Origin: Stratiolaelaps scimitus | Taxonomy: Eukaryota > Arthropoda > Arachnida > Mesostigmata > Laelapidae | Assembly: GCA_019614645.1 (NCBI GenBank) | Contig: JABWDB010000105.1 | Span: 124,001-188,000 of the forward strand | Direction: 5' to 3' | DNA length: 64,000 nucleotides | The notes under the pieces: generated by a model | Seen by the model: the letters and a program-made list of their open reading frames with translations, nothing else | The model's database searches: none | Told to the model about the DNA's origin: nothing | Program-made: the position numbers and the translations under genes | In this document: in pieces, positions 37,974-48,450 of the stretch | Numbering within the stretch: the first letter of the stretch is position 1 | Layout: each line of letters begins with the position of its first letter

Positions 37974-40085
37974 TCCAGGGACCTGCTCTCTCCGGCACTC
38001 GGAGCCGTCGCCACTGCCCTCGCCAAAGCCCTCGGTAAGGTGGTCGATTGCATGCGGGCCGGCACGGTTCCATCGGCGCTACGGCCAATACTCTTCGGCG
38101 CGCGCCTCATCGCCCTCAAGAAAAAGGATGGTTCGATCCGGCCTATCGCCTGCTCCAGCACGATTCGCCGCCTGGCTGCTAAGATCGCCTGGGCCAACGA
38201 GAGGGACACGGTCGTGACCCTGCTCGGCCCAACCCAGTTGGGTTGCGGCCAAGCGTCTGGGACGGAGATCGCTGCTCACGCGGCTCGCGCCTTTATCCAC
38301 GCTCCTCCGGACGCGGCCCTGGTCAAGCTTGATTTTCGCAATGCCTTCAACACGGTCCGCCGAGATCTCGTTCTGTGAGAGGTTGCTGAGCACGTCCCTG
38401 GCCTCTCCCCTCTGGTTGACCTAGCCTACCGTTGCCCCTCCTATCTGATTATGGACAACTCCGTCATCAGCTCAGAGTGCGGGGTCCAGCAGGGGGACCC
38501 GCTGGGCCCAGCCCTCTTCTGCCTGGCCCTCCGGCCCCTCGCTGCGTCCCTCCAGTCACGTCTGCGGCTGTGGTACATGGACGACGGAACTTTGGCGGGT
38601 GATCCGGCGACTGTCGCCTCCGACGTTCAGCGAGTACTCGACTACGAGGGGCGCAGCGGCCTGGCCCTCAACCCCACGAAGTGCGAGATCTTCTCTTTAG
38701 ACGCGCAGCCCGACCTCCAGCGGTCGCTCCCAGGATGCCGTCTCACTCAGAGGCTGTCCCTCGAGCTTGTCGGCTCCCCTCTTACGGACGAGGCCATCCG
38801 GCCGCTATTGGACCGTTGCCTCGAGAGGACGGCCGTGATGCTCGACCGACTGCCCCTGTTATCGGCTCACCAGGGGCTGTTCCTCCTTCGGTCCTGTTTC
38901 TCGCCGGCACGCATGCAGCACTTGCTTAGGACATGCCCTGCCGGCACTGAGGCTTCAGCCGTTCACGAGTATGACGACTTGGTGTTGGACGCCCTGACCA
39001 CGATCCTGAACCTCCAGCTTCCTCCGGAAGCGGCGTCACAGGCTACCCTTCCGGTCCGCTTCGGTGGCCTCGGCATCCTCAGTGTACGCCGCTTGGCTGA
39101 CGTTTGCTACGCCGCGTCGCTTACGGCGGTTGCCGACATGGTTGCAACAGTCCTCCCCCCCGAAGCGCTCGCCCACTTCTCCGCTTCCCGGGAAGCTGCC
39201 CTTGACCAGACGGGCGTCCGCGCTCGGGTCCTTCCGGACAAACAGAGCAAGCAGCGGGTATGGTCCGATGCCCTGCACAAGGAACTGCGGGACTCCCTCC
39301 TGGCCTCAGCGCCACACGTTGCTGACCAAGCTCGCCTCCGGGCTGTCGACAGGCCTGGTGCGGAGGCGTCCCTGCTGCCCTCTCGTCCCTTGGTACTGCT
39401 CTCGACGATCGCTCCCTCCGCTTCTGTGTGGGCCTCCGCCTCGGGGCCCCTGTGGTTGCGGCCCACAGCTGCGAGCGTTGCGGGGACCCCGTCGCAACGA
39501 ATGGCCATCACGATCTCTCGTGCGAACGCAGCGCCGGTCGCCATCCGCGACACACGATGCTTAATGACACGCTCGTGAGGGCCCTCCACTCCGTCGGGAT
39601 CCCTTGCACAAGGGAGCCACAGGGCCTCGACACCTCTAACAGGCGCCGCCCTGACGGCCTCACCCTTATCCCCTTCCATCCAGGCCAGCACCTGGTTTGG
39701 AAAGACACTGTGGTTGACACTCTAGCACCTTCGTATGTCAACCACTGTGCAACCATCCCCGGTTACGCAGTAGCGCGTGCGGAGCGGGCAAAGCTGAGGA
39801 AGTACGCCGCACTCCAAGCAACGCACCTGTTTTCCCCCCTTGCCTTTGAGACCTTGGGCGGGCACGGCCCTCTCACTGCGAACTTCCTCGAGGGGGTCTA
39901 CCATAGGTTGATCCGCGCCACCGGGGACAAGCGCGCTGGCTCTTTCCTCTTGCAGCGCCTGTCCCTCGCTGTGCAGAGAGGCAATGCCATCGCCTTCCTC
40001 GGGACATTGTCTCCTCACCCCCCCCCCACCCCCATAATCCCTAGGAATTCCGAACTGTATGTTTGAATAAATCGTTTGCATTATT
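37974..40085 (+). mobile_element. RLE-type non-LTR retrotransposon inserted in a TTA repeat
   Basis: A 5'-truncated LINE. Reverse-transcriptase motifs: KLDFRNAFNTVRRD, GVQQGDPLGPALF and the catalytic YMDD (near 38,575). The C terminus has a C-C-H-C knuckle (CERCGDPVATNGHHDLSC) followed by RRPDGLTLIPFH and VWKDTVVDTLAPSYV. That is the layout of the restriction-enzyme-like endonuclease (PD...D) of R2/R4/Dong-type elements, unlike the apurinic-type nuclease of R1. The coding region has one premature TGA (38,376) and one frameshift near 39,370, so the copy is young. Unit A has the empty site, a plain TTA run, at about 29,920. Confidence 0.85.
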
Positions 40086-41205
40086 TATTATTATTATACA
40101 CGACTACCGATCTTACCTAATCCTAGCTGGATGTCGACATAGAATAACTTCATCTACTGAGAATACGGAAAGTTTTCCCCAACAAGGATGTACTAGTTGG
40201 GTATGACTAATTCCACCCAAGCAATTGATGGTCAAGCAGCGATTTCGATTTCACGTTATTTCTGTTAGTATCCTATCACACCTGTTCATCTCGCTGAGTG
40301 ATCTGAGGCAAGACCTGTACATGGGTATCGAGGCCACCTGATCTTTAAATAATCGAAAGCAGATTGAAAAGTAGATTGCTTGGTTCGTGGGCTAACAGTG
40401 CTTCGTAGCCAATGGCGACTTCAAAACATCGTCACGGAGGTAAATTCATATCAACGGGACCGTCAACTTGACGTTAGGTCTTTTGCGATCGGTTCTCCTT
40501 GCTGTCAGGGATAAAGCTGCATGTAATTTGGTAAATTTTGTACCTCATGGCATTGTTTACCGATGCATAAATTATTATGTGTCATGGAGAAAATATCGTT
40601 CCATGATACTGTTCCGCATAAGTTTGAAAGTTAAGGCCAAACAACGCCACTCGTCTATACTGGTAAGTTCGTTCACAAGGAAACTTGGAGTCAAGGGGTG
40701 AAGGATAGTGGATTCACGCTCGCTGGGATCTCGTCACAACTTATAAATACTTTGAATGAGAAGTTTGAGCATGTATTTACATGTATCAAACTATTTTCTA
40801 ACATTAAAATGAGGTCTCATTGTATACATTTAAGAAATATTCTCTGAACGTTCAGCGTAGACGTTTATCAAGCTGATATCACTGACTTGCAGAGAAAGAA
40901 CTATGTAATTTTGCAATGTTACACACAATCAGTCTGTTGTAAGATTTCTTGATGATCTCACACAATTGGCAAAGGGCGTGTTGAATATTTTGAGAGCCGA
41001 AAATAGTAGTTTACTATGGCAGAGTTGACCTGAGCCTATTTAGATGCACCGAACCTTTTGTAGTGCCCGAAATTCAACAAACCTTTAGCAACCTCAAATG
41101 TTCTCGACCGGCCATGTCAGAGCAGAAGTTCATGATCAATAAACGGTCATGTTTGAGCCTTAGGTGATCGTAGCTTTTTGCAGATATACCATAACGTATT
41201 CAAAT

Positions 41206-41467
41206 CACAGTTTTTCGAGCTGACCCTCAGCTGTTTCCCTATCTGACAGGCCTCAGTTCTTAACATTTTAGGTATTACTATGAGGACCTGTCGGGGCCAC
41301 CTTTGCTTATTCTCTTCCTTACTCGTACCTGGCAAGAATCTTCAGATAATGAAAGATGATAAAGAACTCCAAAGATTCTCCGCTTCTGACAGGATTTGAA
41401 CCCAACACACACGTCCCTCCGATCTAGAAGTCCAAGACGCTCACCACTAGTCCATCCAGGGCACAAC
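41206..41467 (-). repeat. tRNA-Arg-derived SINE, family beta (unit B)
   Basis: The same insertion as at 31,038-31,299, copied with the segmental duplication. It is flanked by AACGTATTCAAAT (41,193-41,205) and AACGTATTCATAT (41,468-41,480), the second with one base changed. Confidence 0.8.
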
Positions 41468-42329
41468 AACGTATTCATATAAATGTGTTACATAATCACT
41501 TATATTAATGACTACACTCGTCTGTCGAAAATCAACCCGAGGAGAATTATAAGGAACTTTATGACAATCACAGGCACCATCCCTCTCTTATAGAAGTCAT
41601 CCTTCACTGTTTTTATTGGTCTCTTTACTGTGGCAATTGACGTACTTTCTCTATAATAGAGAAAGTGTGCTGTGCCCGTCCTGCTCAAATTTTGTCTATA
41701 CCCAACCTTAAGGTTTTCCTTATACATAACAACAAACGCATTGCCTCTGCTAAGCGTCGCTTGTTTTTCTTAATCAGGACAACGATGGTGATGCTATGAT
41801 GCCAGGAGAGTCAGACCCCGTCAAAGATCGATACCTGAGAGTTCCGGGAGTTCCGACCATTCGTACCCGATTAATTAGGTGTTGTCGATATCAGTTAGCT
41901 CAGCCCGTGTCGCATCTGGAAAAACCTCGGTCGATCGTTAGTAATAATAGCGAATTACCTTCGAAACATTTCCACAAGACTCACCTGCTTTATTAGGAAC
42001 CATACGAGTGGTATGATTATCAGCTTCGTGGTTCACATCGTCTGGCTTTACAAGAAATCGAAGTCCACTGTTCGACGTCTTCACGAGACCTGGTAACTCC
42101 TAGTCACAGGTTTAAGGTTCGTGCGTCGGCTTTCTGACATAGGACTTTTTACTGGAGTGCTCTTTAGCCATACTGAAGTGAATCCACTCAGAAAACTGTG
42201 CTTCGACATTTAGTCCCCATAGTGTCCCTTCACAGACTCTATTTACCCCAATTGATGATCCACAATCACCTGTAACATTTTCGTTCAATTGTGAAATTAT
42301 CGTGTGGGCTGTCTCCATTAAGAACAATT

Positions 42330-44111
42330 ATGGGCGCTAGCGGCATTGTACTTTTCCACAACATTCTGTCATTGTTCGCATCTGTATGGTGCGTGAGTGA
42401 GGCCCTAGTTTCAGATAGTTTCCCGTTATCACTGGAGTGGATCGACCAGTTCACGATTCAACGAGGCGTCCGTCCACAAGATGCGACACTTCTCGTCATT
42501 GGGTCCTGCTTTGATGAGTTCAGCAGTCACAGACGGGTCGACTCCACTCAATATGGATATCAGTATAGCGTGCTGCTGATTCGTCCTACCGCGCAAATGG
42601 CGGATCTCGAACGAGAAAGAAAAGTATTTATAATGACTAGATCCCAATCGCGGCCACTGGTCGTATTTCCGTGTCGCGAAATACTCACTGCTGGGAACCT
42701 CTGGAGTCGACTCGATCTCCTGGCAGACGTCCGATCCCAAGTGTTGTTCATTATAAATGCGTTCGGAAGATCTTGGTACATCTTGGGCCATGCATACGCT
42801 TTAGTTAAATCCGAAGGAATTATAATGCATGACCATGTGCTGGTGGATCAATTTCTCACCCAAAAAGTCACATCTACAGGACAGCGATTAACTCCATTAA
42901 TCGACACCAGAATACCATGGCAATTCAATCGAGTTATTGCCGATCCGGCTCTTTCTTTGCCTTGGATATATGTCGATCTCTTCATGGATCCACATGATCA
43001 TCGAAATCGAACTCTAGATACAGTTAGAGTCGAACTGCGAATATATCCAATGGCAGATTTGTCCTGTTATTTTCCAATGCCTACGACTTGGAATTACGTA
43101 TTTCCTGTGGATTGTCTTACCCCATTAGGCATCGTTCAACCTTCGGAAGCTGCGTTTGTGCAATCATTGGATGCCTCGTTGTGCTTACCGATATTGCTCA
43201 CCGTTTTTGTCGTTGTCTCTTTGGCATCGAACGGACTCGCCGAGCACCGTTCGTTGCTACAGGATCTGGCCATCAGCACTTTCACAGCGCATCCAATTAA
43301 TGTTGGACATCTAATCACCAGCCGCTATTTCACAAGTCGATTAATACCCCTTTATCTGTTCATCATCATGTATCAACTTGTGCTACTGAACGTCTATAAA
43401 AATTTCGTCGCTGTTGACTTTATGGAACCGAACAACGACATCCTTAACTGGCAGTTTCACTCCCACCAATTTTTTATACCGTATGGGTATAAAGGAAAAT
43501 ATATTCGGGGCGCTCTGTATGATAATGCATGTCACAAATTCATGTTCTGCTCAAATCGAGCGGAGGAAATTCGTTACAATTTGGCAATCCCACTTAAAAA
43601 GAAACGACAAGGAGATGCTACTGTAACGTTGACATATGCGCCCTTCTTCCATACAACTCCTCAGATATTTTTCAGACTTGCTGAAACGATTTCCAGCAGG
43701 GTATTACAAGGCATGCAAACGTACGGCCTCTTCCCTATATTACCAGCAACCGTAGGACAAGGTGATGCTTCGGACAAGCAGAAATACACCGGTACACGTA
43801 TGGGGGCCGATGTTGCACTCCATCTTATGAAACAGACTAGCATTAACAGGGGTTATAAACATAGACCGGCAGACAGTTGGCTAGCCCACAGAGAAGTACT
43901 TGACTCATATCACGTACTCACAGATTTCCAGGATGTAGCTGATGTTTTCAGAATGGCTCATCTTTATAAGACAATCAGAGTTTGCATTCTCGTTGTACTT
44001 ATCGGAGTGCTCAGTTTTGGTCTGGAACTTTGTAATAACTTTGCTGTCCACCAACGTGGCAGATTAAACAAGAAGATAGGTATCTACATTAGTAACCGCC
44101 GTCACCGTTGA
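42330..44111 (+). CDS. Divergent ionotropic receptor (IR-like), copy B
   Basis: A single-exon, uninterrupted 593-residue frame with the same layout as copy A: signal-peptide-like start, M1 (LPILLTVFVVVSLASNG), pore-like segment, second helix (RLIPLYLFIIMYQLVLLNVY), last helix near the C terminus. Compared with A it has a one-residue insertion after GRSWY (ILGH for EGH) and scattered substitutions concentrated outside the helices, for example near residues 495-525 of the second extracellular part. The 2.4 kb upstream, including SINE beta and the invariant open block, is shared with A. It is probably functional, since no stop or frameshift is seen in nearly 1.8 kb. Ligand and expression are unknown. 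Confidence 0.75.
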   Translation: MGASGIVLFHNILSLFASVWCVSEALVSDSFPLSLEWIDQFTIQRGVRPQDATLLVIGSCFDEFSSHRRVDSTQYGYQYSVLLIRPTAQMADLERERKVFIMTRSQSRPLVVFPCREILTAGNLWSRLDLLADVRSQVLFIINAFGRSWYILGHAYALVKSEGIIMHDHVLVDQFLTQKVTSTGQRLTPLIDTRIPWQFNRVIADPALSLPWIYVDLFMDPHDHRNRTLDTVRVELRIYPMADLSCYFPMPTTWNYVFPVDCLTPLGIVQPSEAAFVQSLDASLCLPILLTVFVVVSLASNGLAEHRSLLQDLAISTFTAHPINVGHLITSRYFTSRLIPLYLFIIMYQLVLLNVYKNFVAVDFMEPNNDILNWQFHSHQFFIPYGYKGKYIRGALYDNACHKFMFCSNRAEEIRYNLAIPLKKKRQGDATVTLTYAPFFHTTPQIFFRLAETISSRVLQGMQTYGLFPILPATVGQGDASDKQKYTGTRMGADVALHLMKQTSINRGYKHRPADSWLAHREVLDSYHVLTDFQDVADVFRMAHLYKTIRVCILVVLIGVLSFGLELCNNFAVHQRGRLNKKIGIYISNRRHR

Positions 44112-44434
44112 GAATGTTCAGACGACCTGATCCTTTGGTGGCGTTGACCACCACTGTGTGGAACAGAATCTCAAAATAAAAATAAATAACAAAATATGAC
44201 AAAAAAGAGGCACCCCTTTGGTGCTTTCGGTGGTAGCATATGTATATTCGAAGGATTTGCATCATAATTGCATCGAATACTTAATTAAAACAAACTCGAG
44301 CTTGGACTTGAAGCTGAGGACAGGAAAAACTTCAGGCATTTGTTTTAAGTACGAAAGTGGGGAAGCCATCATCCGCTGCAATTTTTGGCAGTTCATAATG
44401 AACACGGACTTCGGGAGAATGCGAGAAACCTAAG

Positions 44435-45180
44435 AATAACTAACATAGTCTTGCAACACAGCCCGGGTGAACCTTGAAGAGTGTCCTCTGGCCCATTATC
44501 TTAAAGGCTCTACCCAAGGCGAAGTTCCAACGTATTTGATAAGAATCATTTTAGTGTATTTAAAACGCAGAAAGATAAACACCGTAGGAACTGATTTTCT
44601 AATGGCGGCAGGGGACAATTACAGGCCTCCCACTCTAGGTGGAACTACAAGAGTACGCAGATGACCTCGCGGTCACAGCTCGAGTCCGAGCACCTGAAAA
44701 CTGGATGCGCGCAAACGGATTGACCTTGGCTCCATCAAATAGTGAGGCAATCCTCTAGTGATCAACCTCTTCCTTGAACAGGAACAATTAAAGATCGCGG
44801 AAAGTGGGTGCACTTAGACAGAGGAATGTTAGGCATACCCCATATCAAGCAATGCACAACAAAGGCAACAAAAGTCACGATCGGCCTCATTAAGATTGTA
44901 TCTAACACAGGTGGACGAAAGGGGAGCAAACGAGGATTATTTGTGTTTGTAGGTGAGATTACAGCTTTCTTCGGAGATCCTATATGGGCTTCTCCGATTA
45001 CTAAGAAAACTTAGACAAAGAACCTGCTTCGCAACACAGAGACAGTACGGGAACTAAGATCACCACAGGCTTGCCGAACAACATCAATTGAACACTGGTG
45101 TCAAGAAGAAACCTTTGAGAGGGAGTTCATACTTGAAAAGGATTGACTCCAGGATCAGATGGCTGATGAAGGAGTAGCAC
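44435..45180 (+). mobile_element. R1-like LINE fragment in unit B
   Basis: The counterpart of 34,540-35,720, lacking most of the C-terminal coding part: the sequence jumps at about 45,090 to the portion found at about 35,625 in unit A. It predates the A/B duplication. Confidence 0.65.
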
Positions 45181-45291
45181 AACTCCTAACAGCACAATGG
45201 AAGCAATCAGCAGGTTTAGTCAGTCGGGTTCACGGGAATGCGGCTGATCATGTCTCCGCTGTCGAAATCATCGTCTTTTGGAGAGGTGGGG

Positions 45292-45486
45292 AACTCGACG
45301 GGTGACTCCGACTAACTGATCCAGTGGCGCTAGTAGGGGCGAGTCTTTAGTACTATCGATTATAGCAGGCCGGTCGATAGATTATAAGCGCATCGACATA
45401 ATAATAAAAGGCTGGATCGTGTTCCTCTTCTAACACTACGCTACTCCTTGTTTCATCCTACAAGCAGGACTCGTATTCGTCCTTTT
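45292..45486. mobile_element. About 190-bp insertion specific to unit B, possible solo LTR
   Basis: Unit A reads GAGGTGGGGGACTGGTCAGG without interruption; unit B has about 190 bp between GAGGTGGGGA and ACTGGTCAGG. The insert contains GATTATAAGC and AATAATAAAAGG, which could be a core promoter and poly(A) signal, as in a short LTR. Any target duplication is at most 3-4 bp. The class is uncertain. Confidence 0.4.
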
Positions 45487-46464
45487 ACTGCACTGGTCAG
45501 GATTCAACTCTCTTCCCTTTTATTCAACTAACGCGGCGGCAACGAATGAATGCATTGTTGGCACTGATCGGGCGATTGAACAATTTCCAGCCGCGATACG
45601 AAGAAATGTTTTACAAGAGGGGTAGGTCTGACCTTTATGGCAGGAGTCTGTCACACAGTATCTAGGGAAATACCGTCAAGTGAGGCTAGCTCTGCACGAT
45701 CATTGTCCATCACAAAAAAGCAAGGCAACAGTACAAGTACAGGGACAGTACAACGAACTCTAATATCCATAATCAGGTATTTAATAATCGGACATAAGCT
45801 GCCTACCCTCAACGACCCTGCTGACCCGGTTGTTTCTACAAAAAAAGTCATCACTTGCAGAAACCTCGTGCTGTTACCTTGGGGAGTCCTTAGCTTTCTT
45901 CACGCAACGCCGGGCCCACGAGCATTCGTGCCATGTTTGCACAATGTTTGTATTCCACGAGTGTTTCCAAGGGAATCTCGTAATATTCTCACTTTATCCT
46001 GCTTTATATCCTAAGTATGATATTGTATATTTAGCTAGCAAACAAAGTTATTGGATGATTCATTAAGCTCGCGAAATATTGTGAATAAACAGTTGACTAA
46101 TGGGTGGATAGATCGATGATTCTCAATTTTCAAAACTATGATTTAATATATGCTTTAAAATCGATTTAAAATGGATTGTAAAATTTAAAATTAGATTACT
46201 CAAAATAACATGTGCGTATTCATTTGATGTTGTGGAAATTGTTTCATTGCATCAACCATTTTAATCCTCAGTAAAATCGGACGTCGATGTTTACATATAA
46301 ATAACGTGCAGACTTGCCTGCTTGTGTGTATTTTGCTAGTTGACAACCATGCCGAGCTCGTGGGCTCTATTCGAAATTTACTAATGTGCCGGCTCTGTTT
46401 ACGCCGCTTACCGCTCCTGCTCGGGCACAAAATCGACGTTCGACAAATCAGCGGCCGTTATCAA

Positions 46465-47748
46465 TTAGGTTGACCCAAAAATAATGTGACTCCTATCGTC
46501 TTGCGCCGAATTCTAATTCTGGGCCGGTTTGAATTCAAATTTGGAGGGTAATGGGACACAGCATTTAGCAGGCAGGCGGCATAAAAGCCGCTAGCAGACG
46601 GCTTGCGCGCTGGGCGATCGAAATGGCAACCGCCGGAGCAGGTCCCACAGACTTGCATCTTCACAAGAAAAGTGTCAGCTTTATGTTTCAAGAGAAGAAC
46701 TGTTCAGCTGAAATCCATTGAAGGTTGATTAGCGTGCACGGCCATAATGCCCTGAATCGACGTTAGGTGCCGTTGGTGTGCGCTGTTTAGGCAAGGCTGC
46801 TGGGACATTAATAAACATCGAGCGCGCCCACCCCTTCCCGAATCTCAATGCGACGAACGGATCGAGATAATCGAAATAGCTATTGAGCAAACTAGAGCTT
46901 GGTCATTGACGACTTTGTCGGCTAAAATTGGCGTTCCTCATGAAACATGTCGTCGAATTATTAAAAATAATCTGAGGATGCAATCTAAGGAAATGCGAAA
47001 GAGGTCCTCGTGGACTCGGTCGTGGCCAACTGAAAATGCGTGAGGAATGTTCGCGAGACAATTTGAAGATATATAGGCAGCAAAAGAGTCGCTTAGAGTA
47101 TACCGTTGCCGTTGACGAGACATGGGTCAGCCTGTATAGGGGATCGGAAACAGATCAAGTGAAACAGTGGCTACGATCAGGTGAACAGGTAATGGCGTCA
47201 GCAATATCATATAGATTTGAGCCTAAAGTAATGGTAGCACTTGCCATGGATTTCAACGGACTTTTCTTGTATGAGATTTTAGGCCCAAAAAAAAGACTCT
47301 GCTCGATATTTCTGGTTCTTGGAGGGACTCATGAATAAGTGGCATAACAATAGGAAGCACCGAATGTGACTGCTCGATGACAAGGCTAGGGCTCATCATA
47401 ACAATGAACAATCGTTCTGGCTTAAGGCCAACAAGACTGAGCGATGGCATCACCCTCCCTATTCTTCCTATTTAAGGCCGTGTGACTATGGTTGCTTCCA
47501 TCAGTTAAAGAGGACTATAGGTGGCCAAAGGTATGCAAACATCGATTTGCTCCGAGAGGGATTAAATAACGAAGTTATAAGTGGGAATAGAACGAGTGCA
47601 TAGCCGTCAGAAGGTTGCCAGAACTCTGGGACCAGTGTATAAATAAAGGAGGTGCATACCTCTACCTCATACTAAAAAAATCTCTAACTTACGTAGTTTA
47701 GCTGATATTGAAATTTATATTTGTTTCATTATTTTTGGGTCAACCTAA
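46465..47748 (+). mobile_element. Mariner element with matching inverted ends, transposase broken
   Basis: Perfect 22-bp inverted repeats at 46,465-46,486 and 47,727-47,748 (starting TTAGGTTGACCC) fit a TA-inserting mariner of normal size (1,284 bp). Transposase segments: a helix-turn-helix region (SLTTLSAKIGVPHETCRRII), the first catalytic Asp in VDETWVSLY (near 47,115), the second in LLDDKARAHH and the third in LRPCDYG, as in D,D34D transposases. Stops and frameshifts separate these pieces, so it cannot encode one protein, though the ends are well preserved. Confidence 0.9.
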
Positions 47749-47752
47749 TATT

Positions 47753-48390
47753 TGAAATTTGTGTTGTGACTCGAACGCCACAACTATGAAAATATGTGAT
47801 TTGTGTAGTGCAAAGAGTGTATATTATCACATGAATTGTGTCAGTTAATGAGAAATTATGATGGATACCAATTGGAATTATTTCAGTGGTATGTTAATTG
47901 TGTGTGTGATTATTCGAAGAGGTCTAGTGTCCTGGTAGCAGAATTTCGATGTAAAGGAATTAGTCCGCTCTCCTCCGATTGAATGATGCAAATCTCGCTC
48001 TGAGCCAATTGAATTGTTTGAAGTGAAGCCGACGGCCGCTAGTGGAGGCGATGTCGGGGAGGACTCGACCTCTGACAATAGAGTGGTACTAGAAGCCGTC
48101 GTAGACGGTCGAAATTTGTGCAATGGAGCCGGCTGCGCGTCAGTAGCCTCTTGCTACTACCACTAGTGCTACTGTGTTCTTACTGACAGTCCCACTCTAG
48201 TGTAGACAGTGATCCGCCGTACGGTCTAGCATATACGATCACGCACCGAGGGATATTCGGTGACTCGTAATGGGCCCACCCGGCCGGATGACCTTGCCAC
48301 TCAAACGATACCTCAGTCTTTCTACCGTGTCTCGCCGTTTATCCCACAACTATTACTACTCTGATTCGACTCTCACATGCATTCCGGTGG
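47753..48390. other. Unassigned stretch between mariner and inverted receptor copy
   Basis: I recognise nothing coding here. It is AT-rich up to about 47,900 and more mixed after that. Confidence 0.35.
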
Positions 48391-48450
48391 GTCGTTCTGG
48401 AAAGGACGAAGCTGTCAACGATACCGAAGGATCAGGTCGTCTGAACATTC

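Larger units (their letters stand above)
37615..46205 (+). repeat. Segmental duplication unit B
   Basis: Homologous to unit A (29,650-36,505 and a short piece before it). The RLE LINE at 37,974-40,085 and the insertion near 45,295-45,486 are absent from A. SINE beta is shared, so it predates the A/B duplication. The 3' limit is taken where the AT-rich flank (AATGGATTGTAAAATTTAAA) stops matching. Confidence 0.85.

Noticed and set aside
38040..40066. Long open frames considered as a host gene
   Set aside because: Reverse-transcriptase YMDD and restriction-like endonuclease motifs, and the empty site in unit A, show a retrotransposon.
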